DNA of 64,000 bases from NCBI GenBank assembly GCA_020724775.1, contig DYGG01000001.1, positions 1 through 64,000 of the forward strand. Direction: 5' to 3'. Of the stretch, positions 43,206 through 51,056 are shown piece by piece (the stretch's first letter is position 1; each line of letters opens with the position of its first letter). Below the pieces are notes generated by a model. The model saw only the letters and a list, made by a program, of their open reading frames with translations. It was not told the DNA's origin and did not search any database. This DNA comes from Ignavibacterium sp. GTDB lineage: Bacteria; Zixibacteria; MSB-5A5; GN15; PGXB01. The position numbers were made by a program, and so were the translations under genes.

Positions 43206-43716
43206 GTCGCGCTCCTTCCGGATGGCATTCTTTGATTTCCCCTTTCAGGAGTCGCAGCGGATGCTCCAACGTGGGGAGAAGAAACTCAAGTATCTGCTGC
43301 ACCGCGTCAGGTGAACCGGGGAGATTTATAATCAAGGTTCGTCCCCGGATACCGGACACAGCGCGGGAGTATATCGCATATGGCGATTTTTTTTGACTGT
43401 AACTTCTAATTGCTTCATCAAGTCCGGGGGTAAGTCTTTCCACGAAGAGCCGAGTCACCTCGGGCGTATTATCGCGAGGGGAGAAGCCGGTTCCGCCGCT
43501 GGTGAAGATGATGTCGAGATTCTCCGCCTGTAAAGCGTATAAGGCGCGCTCAATTTCTCCGGGGTCATCGCTCACAATAGATTTTCTTTCAAGAATGAAA
43601 TCAGTATCTTCGAGCACTGTTGCAAAGATTGGAAGTGTCCGGTCGGGACGAGTGCCTTCCGCGGCGCGGTCGGAGATTATGATAACGCCGGTGCGCAGCC
43701 TGTTCAATGTTTCCAT
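43198..43716 (-). CDS. mogA: Molybdopterin adenylyltransferase (MogA/MoaB family)
   Basis: This 172-residue single MoCF-domain protein carries the signature LDIIFTSGGTGFSPRDNTPEVT and GVIIISDRAAEGTRPD. It adenylylates molybdopterin before MoeA acts. It overlaps moeA downstream and the MOSC gene upstream (13 bases), so all three are coupled. MogA and MoaB cannot be separated with certainty by motif; its place next to moeA and the lack of another copy here favour the adenylyltransferase role. Confidence 0.85.
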   Translation of the reverse strand: METLNRLRTGVIIISDRAAEGTRPDRTLPIFATVLEDTDFILERKSIVSDDPGEIERALYALQAENLDIIFTSGGTGFSPRDNTPEVTRLFVERLTPGLDEAIRSYSQKKSPYAIYSRAVSGIRGRTLIINLPGSPDAVQQILEFLLPTLEHPLRLLKGEIKECHPEGARHD

Positions 43717-44144
43717 AGTATAATATCTCCTTCCCGGACCGTACCACCCTTAACTACCCGCGCAAAGATTCCTTCGCGCGGCATAATACAGTCGCCCACC
43801 ATTGTACGGATATAGCAGCCGTGATGACATCTTTTCCCGATTTGTGTTATTTCCAGTTCAACTTGTTTGCCGACAATCAGTCTCTTACCTGGGGCTACCT
43901 GCGAAAAATCCAGACCAAGAGTAGTGAAATTCTCAGCAAACTCGCCGGGGGAGACGGCGAGTCCTTTCATTTCCACTTTAGCGAAAGATTCCAACGGCAG
44001 GAGTGACACCTGACGGTGCGAACCGGCATGGGCATCCCCGATAATTCCAAAATCCTGACGCAGTTCAGCCCGAGGGACATTCCATTTCTTGTCCCCTTTC
44101 TTATCCGATATGGAGATTTTGAAAATCCGGCTTAATGAAGTCAC
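43704..44144 (-). CDS. Stand-alone MOSC-domain protein
   Basis: This gene is best started at GTG 44144, where AGGAGG lies about 8 bases upstream. An earlier start would run through moaC in another frame. The 146-residue protein is a MOSC domain: FGIIGDAHAGSHRQVSLL, PGEFAENFTTLGLDF, GKRLIVGKQVELEITQIGK, and the cysteine motif GKRCHHGCYI near residues 97-106. MOSC domains handle sulfur or the molybdenum cofactor, as in the C terminus of sulfurases. Position between moaC and mogA suggests a role in cofactor delivery or modification; the exact reaction is unknown. Confidence 0.8.
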   Translation of the reverse strand: MTSLSRIFKISISDKKGDKKWNVPRAELRQDFGIIGDAHAGSHRQVSLLPLESFAKVEMKGLAVSPGEFAENFTTLGLDFSQVAPGKRLIVGKQVELEITQIGKRCHHGCYIRTMVGDCIMPREGIFARVVKGGTVREGDIILWKH

Positions 44145-44601
44145 CTGATTTTCCTCCTTTCTTCTCCAGCAGTTGCAGATTGGCAATAACGATATCCTTC
44201 TGGATTGCCTTGAGCATATCATAAACCGTGAGCGCCGCCACCGCAGACGACGTGAGCGCTTCCATTTCGACTCCGGTACGGGCAACAGTTTTTACTCGCG
44301 AGATGATGAGAATTCTACATCGTTCCGCTTCAAGAGTGAACTCAACGGCGCAATGGTCGAGAGAAATCTGATGGCAGAGCGGAATCAGCTCCCAGGTTCG
44401 CTTCGCGGCTTGAATACCGGCCAGGCGCGCCGCCGCAAGAACGTCACCTTTGGCTGCCGAGTTATTCAGTACAGCCTGAAAAGCCGCTTCATTCAGATAA
44501 ACTTCAACCGAGGCCGTCGCCCGTCGTACAGTTTCTGATTTTTCACTTACGTCAACCATGGCGGCATTGCCGTGGCGGTCGATATGGCTTGATTTTCTCA
44601 T
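44101..44601 (-). CDS. moaC: Cyclic pyranopterin monophosphate synthase accessory protein MoaC
   Basis: This 166-residue protein completes cyclic pyranopterin formation from the MoaA product. Conserved runs are GNAAMVDVSEKSETVRRATA (N terminus), AGIQAAKRTWELIPLCHQI, and VEMEALTSSAVAALTVYDMLKAI. The start lies 1 base after the moaA stop. The C-terminal tail overlaps the MOSC gene in another frame (44101-44144). Confidence 0.95.
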   Translation of the reverse strand: MRKSSHIDRHGNAAMVDVSEKSETVRRATASVEVYLNEAAFQAVLNNSAAKGDVLAAARLAGIQAAKRTWELIPLCHQISLDHCAVEFTLEAERCRILIISRVKTVARTGVEMEALTSSAVAALTVYDMLKAIQKDIVIANLQLLEKKGGKSGDFIKPDFQNLHIG

Positions 44602-44602
44602 T

Positions 44603-45547
44603 TCAACCTCCCGTTACCATGAACGATGGAAGATATTTGTCGCCTTTCGGCAGATAAGAGCAGCCGGTGTTGGTGCGAAGAGATATCAGCCGTTCCAATT
44701 GGCTTGAAACATTTTCCGGCGACCGGTCGAGCATTTCGAAAAGATTTATGCATTCGCCTGAAAAGAGACAGCCATACAGATTGCCATTGGCGGTGAGACG
44801 AATCCGGTTGCATTCCAGACAGAACGGACTGCTGACCGGGGCAATCAGCCCGACACGAATCGACAGGCGACCGGAGATATAGTACCTGGCGGCGCTGTGC
44901 GGGTCGCTGTTCAAGGGACTGAGGGGATAAGAAATACGCGATAATATTTCGGCGCCGGCGAGATAACCACGGGTCTGTCCGTGACTGTTACGGGTTGGCA
45001 TATATTCGATGAATCTGATGTCAACGCCCATCCTATTGGCGAATTCGACCATGCTGCCTATTTCATCATCATTGACACCTTTTAACACCACACAATTCAG
45101 TTTGACTTTCGGAACCGTTACGACGGCCTTTTCTATGCCTTTAAGAACATGGTTGAGGCTGTCAGATGCGGTTATTTGATGGAAGCGAGCGGCATCAAGG
45201 GTGTCGAGGCTGATATTGATGCTGTCGAGTCCGGCTTTGCCCAGATCTGGCGCCAGATGGGAGAGAAGTCGTCCGTTGGTTGTGACAGCGGTATGGAAGC
45301 TCGCATCAAGGCTTTTGGCGTATGAGATCAAATCGGTCAGCCCTCGGTAGAGAGTCGGCTCTCCGCCGGTAAAGCGGATTTTACGGATGCCGAGACCATG
45401 GAGGAAAGAAATTGCGGTCTTGAATTTCTCCGGTTTCGTCTGCACCACCTCGGATTGTTTTTTCAATTGCGGCGGACGACAATAGAAGCAACTGAAATTA
45501 CATTCATTTATAAGCGAAATCCGCAAGTATTCGGCTTTATTTGGCAT
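44603..45547 (-). CDS. moaA: GTP 3',8-cyclase MoaA
   Basis: This radical SAM enzyme starts molybdopterin synthesis from GTP. I take ATG 45547, supported by GAGGAG upstream, giving 314 residues; longer frames run into mobB. The SAM cluster motif C-x3-C-x2-C is at Cys16, Cys20 and Cys23 (CNFSCFYC). The second cluster ligands are in FCLECNRIR and LYGCLF near the C terminus. The protein ends in the conserved Gly-Gly pair. It overlaps mobB by 11 bases. Confidence 0.94.
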   Translation of the reverse strand: MPNKAEYLRISLINECNFSCFYCRPPQLKKQSEVVQTKPEKFKTAISFLHGLGIRKIRFTGGEPTLYRGLTDLISYAKSLDASFHTAVTTNGRLLSHLAPDLGKAGLDSINISLDTLDAARFHQITASDSLNHVLKGIEKAVVTVPKVKLNCVVLKGVNDDEIGSMVEFANRMGVDIRFIEYMPTRNSHGQTRGYLAGAEILSRISYPLSPLNSDPHSAARYYISGRLSIRVGLIAPVSSPFCLECNRIRLTANGNLYGCLFSGECINLFEMLDRSPENVSSQLERLISLRTNTGCSYLPKGDKYLPSFMVTGG

Positions 45548-46055
45548 AAGCACTCCTCTCACTTCGGGATTTGCCTGATTCTTTAATGATGAAATCGGCC
45601 AGCGCGTCAATCTGAGCGGTGACGAAGTGCGGAGTGTCCTCGCGGAATTGACTGTCACCGTATGATGCAATAATATTGTCCGGAATTTTGCCTTTGTTAT
45701 TTTGTAGGTTTCGGGTCAGCAGTATCTTGGGGCGGCGGTTTCCTTTATCCCCCTCAACCAGGAAGATATCACAGAATTCGGAAAGAGTTTCGCGCAGTCG
45801 AACAATAAGATTCTCGTCAGCGCCGGCAAATAAGGCTGTCTCCGCCTCGCTTATCGCTATGGTCGCGACCGAGCCGGCACGACGATGACGTAAGGTGTCT
45901 TTCCCCTCGGAGTCAAAGCGGTGCGCATGTCCGGTATGTTTTATGGTCGCAATTTTAATTCCCCGCGCCGCCAGCGCCGGAATCAGGGACTCCAACAACG
46001 TGGTCTTGCCGGAATTCTTCGCCCCCACAATGCCTATCTCATACATGTCGTTCAT
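45537..46055 (-). CDS. mobB: Molybdopterin-guanine dinucleotide biosynthesis protein MobB
   Basis: This 172-residue P-loop GTPase has Walker A GAKNSGKTTL (about residues 11-20), followed by IATIKHTGHAHRFDSEGKDT, a family hallmark, and VEGDKGNRRPKI. It assists MobA in adding GMP to the cofactor, the form needed by NarG. It overlaps mobA by 4 bases. Confidence 0.92.
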   Translation of the reverse strand: MNDMYEIGIVGAKNSGKTTLLESLIPALAARGIKIATIKHTGHAHRFDSEGKDTLRHRRAGSVATIAISEAETALFAGADENLIVRLRETLSEFCDIFLVEGDKGNRRPKILLTRNLQNNKGKIPDNIIASYGDSQFREDTPHFVTAQIDALADFIIKESGKSRSERSAYAK

Positions 46056-46600
46056 ATCACTAAATCCTGTGGAGTATTTATATTTCGCCAGACATTCTTC
46101 TTAACCGGGAGAAGGCGGTAATTGAGTGTCATTATGATTTCAAAGATACGATAGTCGGGTTTCTTCGATTCTTTCAAAAGTCGGTCAATCAGGGCGGTAG
46201 AGTAGATTCCACATAAGGGCTGAATCTTTTCCGTCTCTTTCAATCCGAGAAATTCTTCGCCTTCATACTGATGTACCAAATCAGATATCATCTCGCTATC
46301 AAGGTCGGGCAGGTCGGCCGCTGTTATGAAACAGGCGCTTTCGCGACAGTCGCGGAGCGCCGTCAGTATCCCGGCAAGTGGACCGGCAACGCCGGGATAA
46401 TCGAGAAGCACCGGAATTTCGAACTTGCGAAATCTGTTGTCATCTCTCGCCACCAGTTTAGTCAGGCGGAAACTCTCCTGGCAAGTGTATATGACTCGCT
46501 CCAGTAGAGTGGAACCGTCCAGAGAAAGAAACAGTTTGTCCTGCCCCATTCTCCGGCTCCGACCGCCGGCCAGTATGTATGCGGATTCGATTTTCACCAT
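46052..46600 (-). CDS. mobA: Molybdenum cofactor guanylyltransferase MobA
   Basis: This protein transfers GMP to molybdopterin. The nucleotide-binding motif LAGGRSRRMGQDK lies at residues about 10-22 and the metal site in ITAADLPDLD. The start is uncertain. ATG 46600 gives the normal N terminus but has no ribosome-binding site and follows a terminator hairpin. An in-frame TTG at 46642 has AAAGGAG at 46658-46652 and would add 14 residues encoded by the terminator itself. It is the first gene of the cofactor operon and lies directly after a structured leader. Confidence 0.88.
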   Translation of the reverse strand: MVKIESAYILAGGRSRRMGQDKLFLSLDGSTLLERVIYTCQESFRLTKLVARDDNRFRKFEIPVLLDYPGVAGPLAGILTALRDCRESACFITAADLPDLDSEMISDLVHQYEGEEFLGLKETEKIQPLCGIYSTALIDRLLKESKKPDYRIFEIIMTLNYRLLPVKKNVWRNINTPQDLVI

Positions 46601-46603
46601 AAC

Positions 46604-46632
46604 AAAAAATCCACAACCGGACGGCCGTGGAT
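46604..46632 (-). terminator. Intrinsic terminator in the leader of the cofactor operon
   Basis: On the minus strand ATCCACGGCC (46632-46623) pairs with GGTTGTGGAT (46618-46609) across the loop GTCC, giving ten pairs of which two are G-T, followed by a six-T run that begins at the base of the stem (46609-46604). It ends 3 bases before the mobA ATG. An overlapping alternative hairpin, GTGG(46640-46637)/CCAC(46630-46627), would prevent it. This is the arrangement of a transcription attenuator. Confidence 0.65.
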
Positions 46633-46659
46633 GATGCCACAATTTTATTCGCTCCTTTG

Positions 46660-46734
46660 CCAATCCGGGCAGGCCGGGGAATTGCTCCCCCGACCGTAGA
46701 GTCCCTGCCGACCCGGCGGGTCAACAGGATTCGG
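46660..46734 (-). ncRNA. Structured leader RNA of the cofactor operon (candidate Moco-type riboswitch)
   Basis: The minus strand folds into a closed junction. The outer stem CCGAATCC (46734-46727) pairs with GGATTGG (46666-46660) with one bulged G. Inside are the hairpin GACCC-GCC-GGGTC (46722-46710) and the stem GGCAGG (46709-46704)/CCTGCC (46673-46668), which encloses GGGGGA-GCAA-TTCCCC (46691-46676), a GNRA tetraloop hairpin. A TATATA-like -10 lies just upstream at 46743-46738. It is followed by an intrinsic terminator and then mobA. Position, compact fold and GNRA loop fit the Moco RNA family; I could not test the consensus. A repeat element or the tail of the nar transcript is the alternative. 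Confidence 0.5.
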
Positions 46735-46794
46735 AGGTTATATAATTCAGATGCGTCTAATGCTCTTGAGTTATCCTTTCCTCATGTTTCCTGT

Positions 46795-48294
46795 CTAAGT
46801 CGCCGATTTCGGCGCGACAACAAAGTCATCTTTCCGGGATTCTCTCACTCGAACCGCGGAGGAACTCTTCCAGAGGAGGCAGACTGCCGCCAGCGCGGCG
46901 AAAAACATCCAGCAGGTTGTCCAGATTCCGGTATATTCCAGAAGGTACCCGAATAGAATGGGGCTGAAAAATCCGCCCAGGCCGCCTATCACGCCGACCA
47001 ATCCACCGACCACGCCGACATGATTGGGAAAAGTTTCCGGAATATGCTTATAGACCGCTCCCATCCCCATCCCCATCAGAAACCCCACCAGGAATAGCAA
47101 GCCGGTGAATATCCAGATATTGGCTTGAAAATGAATATGGGTGATGCCACGAGCAATAACCTGGCGTTTCGCCACCGAATCGCCCACTCTTACGACCGGC
47201 TCCTGCCAGGAGGTGATGGTTGGCAGAATTAAGACATCGTTGTGTTCAACCTCCCTCAGGCTTATTTCTCTGGCGCTGGTGCGCAAAGGATAGAATGCCC
47301 CATCAATCTTGATTTCGTTACCGGTCACGGCAGTAACCAAACCGCTCCTTGTTGACATGACTCCCATTCCGGGTGACTCGATATCCATTTTGGGAACTAT
47401 CAGCATGGCGCAGAAAACCAGACATCCCACAAGAACGGCTTTCATTACACGGTTGGCGCCCCAGCGGTCGGAGAGATATCCGCCGATGGCGCGGACTCCG
47501 CCGGAGGGAAGACTGAATACGGAAGCCATAAATCCGGCTGACGCCACAGAGAGAGAATAGACATTCAAATAATAAGGAATGAGCCACTGTGAAAGAGCGA
47601 CAAAGCCGCCGAAAACGAGGAAATAGTACAACCCGAATCTCCAGACCCGGATATCCCGGAGAGGCTCAAGACGGGTGCGTAGTGACGTCACCCCGGTCAG
47701 GGTCGGCTTCCGATTGGTCGTTACGGCAATGAAAATTATTGAAGTCACAAGAAGCGCCCCGGCGTAGTAACGCGGGAGGAACCGCCAGCCTTCGATATTA
47801 TCCCCATGACTTGTGAGGTGAACAAGAAGAGAGGGAACGATGAGGCTGGTCAGAGCGGCCCCGATGGTTCCCATCCCAAAAATCCCGAGCGCCGTTCCCT
47901 GGCGTTCTTTCCGAAACCAGAGGGAGGTGTACGCCACTCCGACCGCGAAAGAGGCGCCGGTAAATCCGAATCCCAGACTGGCCAGGGCAAACTCGAAATA
48001 ACTGTCCGCATAACTGAGTAGAAATAGGGGAACGGCCGAAAAGAGCATCAATAGACCGAATATCGGTCGTCCGCCATATTTATCCGCCAGAATCCCCATC
48101 GGCAGACGCATGACCGAACCGGTCAGAACCGGGAGACCGATAAGCCATCCTATTTCAGCCCGATTCCAGGTGTAAACGCCGCTGTCAATCAGAAAAGTTA
48201 CCAGCGAGCCATTGAGCATCCAGGCTGAAAAGCAGATACTGAACGCGACAGTATTCGCTATTAGAATCGTTGTTGCCTTATTCGACTGTTCCAC
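46795..48294 (-). CDS. narK: Nitrate/nitrite transporter NarK with an inserted soluble domain
   Basis: This 499-residue MFS protein belongs to the nitrate-nitrite porter family. Family motifs are MRLPMGILADKYGGR near residue 62, GFTGASFAVGVAY (about 110) and VGVVGGLVGVIGGLGGFFSP (near 428). It brings nitrate to the cytoplasmic NarG site or exports nitrite. Residues about 302-392 form a hydrophilic, beta-rich insert between two helices, with VRVGDSVAKRQVIARGITHIHF, a run resembling a lipoyl or barrel fold. This is longer than in E. coli NarK. GTG is the start, 6 bases after narI. Confidence 0.88.
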   Translation of the reverse strand: MEQSNKATTILIANTVAFSICFSAWMLNGSLVTFLIDSGVYTWNRAEIGWLIGLPVLTGSVMRLPMGILADKYGGRPIFGLLMLFSAVPLFLLSYADSYFEFALASLGFGFTGASFAVGVAYTSLWFRKERQGTALGIFGMGTIGAALTSLIVPSLLVHLTSHGDNIEGWRFLPRYYAGALLVTSIIFIAVTTNRKPTLTGVTSLRTRLEPLRDIRVWRFGLYYFLVFGGFVALSQWLIPYYLNVYSLSVASAGFMASVFSLPSGGVRAIGGYLSDRWGANRVMKAVLVGCLVFCAMLIVPKMDIESPGMGVMSTRSGLVTAVTGNEIKIDGAFYPLRTSAREISLREVEHNDVLILPTITSWQEPVVRVGDSVAKRQVIARGITHIHFQANIWIFTGLLFLVGFLMGMGMGAVYKHIPETFPNHVGVVGGLVGVIGGLGGFFSPILFGYLLEYTGIWTTCWMFFAALAAVCLLWKSSSAVRVRESRKDDFVVAPKSAT

Positions 48295-48300
48295 TTTTCT

Positions 48301-49020
48301 TTACCCATTATCTGATATGAATGCCTTCAATGCGCTTCTGGGATTGCGGTACCATCGGACCACCTGCGTCCGCCGCCAGAGGTAAGGATTGGGGACGACC
48401 AGCAGATGAACCAGTCTTCCAAAGGGAAAAACCGCCAGTATCAGGAACGCATTAACGATATGGAGTTTCACCATGAAAGGGAGACCGCTCAAGTAACTCA
48501 AATCGGGATTCAATTTGAAGATTGACCAGAGATACGGAGTAATGACTGAAGAGAACCATGAAGAGCCCCAGCGATAGAAAACCGCAATATAGACTCCAGC
48601 AATTATCTGAATTAATAAGAGTGCATAAAGTACCCAGTCGGCAGGGGTGGTGACGCGAAGCAGTTTGTGGTCGCCAAGCCGGCGGAAGATAAGTTGCATC
48701 AGTCCTATCAGAGTCAAAAGCCCGAAAATAAGGGCAGTGATTTCCAGAACATAGAGTCTCCAGGCGACTCCATTCCAGGCAAGAACATGGCTCGGTACCA
48801 CGAATGCCGCCAGATGCCCGAAAAAGAGAAAAATGATGCCATAATGAAACGGAATAATGCCCCAGAACTGACGTCGATTCTCCAGGAACTGGGAGGAGAG
48901 ACTCGAATAGGTGAAAGGGCGCGACAGATACCTTTGAATCGATACAAAAACGAAAACGAAGAACGCCAGGTAAGGAAAGATGGCAAACAGGAATATATTA
49001 AGCGCGCTCTGTCCGGTCAT
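48301..49020 (-). CDS. narI: Respiratory nitrate reductase gamma subunit, cytochrome b
   Basis: This 239-residue membrane protein has five hydrophobic segments. The heme-b ligand histidines are visible in FGHLAAFVVPSHVLAW (about residues 68-82) and in KLHIVNAFLILAVFPFGRLVHLL (about 185-207). It passes quinol electrons to NarH. It overlaps narJ by 4 bases (ATGA), so it is translationally coupled. Confidence 0.93.
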   Translation of the reverse strand: MTGQSALNIFLFAIFPYLAFFVFVFVSIQRYLSRPFTYSSLSSQFLENRRQFWGIIPFHYGIIFLFFGHLAAFVVPSHVLAWNGVAWRLYVLEITALIFGLLTLIGLMQLIFRRLGDHKLLRVTTPADWVLYALLLIQIIAGVYIAVFYRWGSSWFSSVITPYLWSIFKLNPDLSYLSGLPFMVKLHIVNAFLILAVFPFGRLVHLLVVPNPYLWRRTQVVRWYRNPRSALKAFISDNG

Positions 49021-49550
49021 GATTCCGTCCTCCTTTCACTGTCAAACTCTCGTGCCAGTTCTGCGTCGAGGAACTGTAAGAGTGAGAAATAAGGATTTGA
49101 CCGTTCCTTGAATCCATCAATCATCTTTTTTAGAGCCGGTCGGATGTACTTCTCCGCCAGTTCTCTCCCCGACTCGGTTTCAATCCTATCCAGCGCTGAG
49201 AGCATATAAGTCAGATGGTCGGGCAGTTCCGTCTCTTCGGGAATACCGTGCTCGCGAAGCAACTGACGCATCTTCACCAGAAATGCCCCTCGCTTGTAAT
49301 CCTCCCCGAAAAGTTGCCATCCAATCTCCAGAGTGCAGACCGGATTCAAATCAAAAGTCCGGGTATAGAGTTCTTCCCGTTCTTCCGCTTTCATGGCTGC
49401 GATTCTTCTCCGAAAAGAATCAAATGACTCTTTATCAGACGTACTGTCCATAATCTCCGCGGCATCGTCAAGAGCGGTTTCGAATTCAGCATCGGGATAT
49501 TTGAAGAGCGCTGCCAGCGCTTCATACCTGCCTGTCAACCGTTCGTTCAC
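49017..49550 (-). CDS. narJ: Nitrate reductase assembly chaperone NarJ
   Basis: This 177-residue chaperone (TorD/NarJ family) helps insert the molybdenum cofactor into NarG. LPDHLTYMLSALDRIETESGRELAEKYIRPAL is the core, in which PDHL is the family motif, and YTRTFDLNPVCTLEIGWQLFGEDYKRG precedes it. The start is GTG at 49550, overlapping the narH stop by 4 bases, with AGGAGG upstream. It sits between narH and narI, the standard order. Confidence 0.9.
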   Translation of the reverse strand: MNERLTGRYEALAALFKYPDAEFETALDDAAEIMDSTSDKESFDSFRRRIAAMKAEEREELYTRTFDLNPVCTLEIGWQLFGEDYKRGAFLVKMRQLLREHGIPEETELPDHLTYMLSALDRIETESGRELAEKYIRPALKKMIDGFKERSNPYFSLLQFLDAELAREFDSERRTES

Positions 49551-51037
49551 AAACCCCTCCTCGGTTTGTCAATGAACCCGAATCCAGCGGCTTGTTTTTG
49601 CTCCATCGGGTCGCGAAACGCCTCAATCGCTTCCTCACGGTGCATCGGAGGGATAACAAAACGGTCTTCGAATGAGCAGAGCGATGTAAGAGCATAAATT
49701 GCCTCAGCCTCGGCAATGCTGCAGTCGGCTTCGCGAAGCATCCTCTCTGCGGCCTCCATGGATACGTCGCCGACCGTCACCGCTCTCCTGTACCAGCGGA
49801 CCGCCTTTTGTTTCCGCAGGGCATAGGCGACCTTTTCGGTTTTTCCGGCGCCCAGAAGATTCGCCAGGTATTTCAGAGGCACGCGCGCCTGCTCGATATC
49901 GTGAAAGAGGTCCCCGCTTACCGCATTGACCACCCCATTCTCCCTGGCGGACATCACCGGCGCCATCGGCGGGACATAGAAAAGCATCGGCATCGTCCGA
50001 AACTCAATATGTGGCGGCAAGGCCAGTTTCCAATCTTTCACAAACTTATAGACCGGCGATTTCTGCGCCGACTCTATCACCGATTCATGAATATTATTTT
50101 TCCGCGCCTGGGCAATGACTTCCGGATCGTGTGGGTCGAGAATCATTTCCCGCTGTCCGTCGATGAGCATTTCCGGCGGAAGTTTTGCCATCTCGTCGAT
50201 ACGCTCGGCGTCATACAATATTACTCCAAGGTACCGGATTCGTCCTACACAGGAATGGAAGCAGGCCGGCGCCTGCCCTGTTTCCAGACGGGGGAAACAG
50301 AGGATGCACTTCTCCGATTTACCGGTAAACCAGTTGTAATAGACTTTCTTGTAGGGGCAGGCGGAAATGCATGTCCGCCAACCGCGACATCTTTTCTGGT
50401 CAACCAGAACGATACCGTCCTCGCCTCGTTTGTACAGCGCCCCCGAGGGGCAGGAGGCAACACAGGCGGGATTGAGGCAGTGATTGCATATCCGGGGTAA
50501 ATAGAACAAAACCAGACGCTCCACTGCGAACAGTTGCTGTTTCTGGTCAGGTGTGAGCCCCTCCAGATTCGGGTCATTTTCTGCATATACCGGCGAACCA
50601 CCCAGGTCGTCATCCCAATTCGGGCCGGCCTCGATGTCGATGTAATCACCGGTGACCATTGAAATCGGTTTGGCGGTCGGCTGGTCGTCGCCTTCGGGGG
50701 CATTGAAGAGATTCTGATAATCGTAAGTCCAGGGCTCGTAGTAGTCATCCATGGTCGGAAGATGCGGATTGTGGAAAATATTCGGGACAATCCGCGCTTT
50801 GCCGGTTGCATTCAGTCTCAATTTACCTTTCTTGTTTTCCCACCCTCCGCTGTATTTTTTTTGGTCCTCCCATGAGGTCGGATAGCCGGTGCCCGGCTTG
50901 GTCTCGACATTGTTCCACCACATGTAGTCCGTTCCTTTACGGTCGGTCCAGATATTCTTGCAGGCGATACTGCAGGTATGACAACCGATGCATTTGTCGA
51001 GATGGAAAACCATCGAAATCTGTGAGCGAACATTCAT
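49547..51037 (-). CDS. narH: Respiratory nitrate reductase beta subunit
   Basis: This 496-residue electron-transfer subunit has four cysteine groups. They begin CIGCHTCSIACKNIW (about 17-31), then CNHCLNPACVASCP, CRGWRTCISACPYKKVYYNW and CILCFPRLETGQAPACFHSC. The Trp in the CRGW group replaces a cysteine as in other NarH proteins, giving a [3Fe-4S] cluster; the other three are [4Fe-4S]. It links NarI heme to NarG. Confidence 0.96.
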   Translation of the reverse strand: MNVRSQISMVFHLDKCIGCHTCSIACKNIWTDRKGTDYMWWNNVETKPGTGYPTSWEDQKKYSGGWENKKGKLRLNATGKARIVPNIFHNPHLPTMDDYYEPWTYDYQNLFNAPEGDDQPTAKPISMVTGDYIDIEAGPNWDDDLGGSPVYAENDPNLEGLTPDQKQQLFAVERLVLFYLPRICNHCLNPACVASCPSGALYKRGEDGIVLVDQKRCRGWRTCISACPYKKVYYNWFTGKSEKCILCFPRLETGQAPACFHSCVGRIRYLGVILYDAERIDEMAKLPPEMLIDGQREMILDPHDPEVIAQARKNNIHESVIESAQKSPVYKFVKDWKLALPPHIEFRTMPMLFYVPPMAPVMSARENGVVNAVSGDLFHDIEQARVPLKYLANLLGAGKTEKVAYALRKQKAVRWYRRAVTVGDVSMEAAERMLREADCSIAEAEAIYALTSLCSFEDRFVIPPMHREEAIEAFRDPMEQKQAAGFGFIDKPRRGL

Positions 51038-51056
51038 GGCTTTGGCTCCTTGTCGA

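Noticed and set aside
46458-46724. 88-residue open frame over the leader region, and a possible selenocysteine tRNA there
   Set aside because: The frame is antisense-like to hairpin arms and runs over mobA in another frame; no UCA anticodon arm or 8/5 acceptor-T stack could be built, so the region is better read as a leader RNA.
49808-50500. 230-residue open frame on the plus strand
   Set aside because: It is antisense to narH, whose four cysteine clusters leave no doubt about the true frame.
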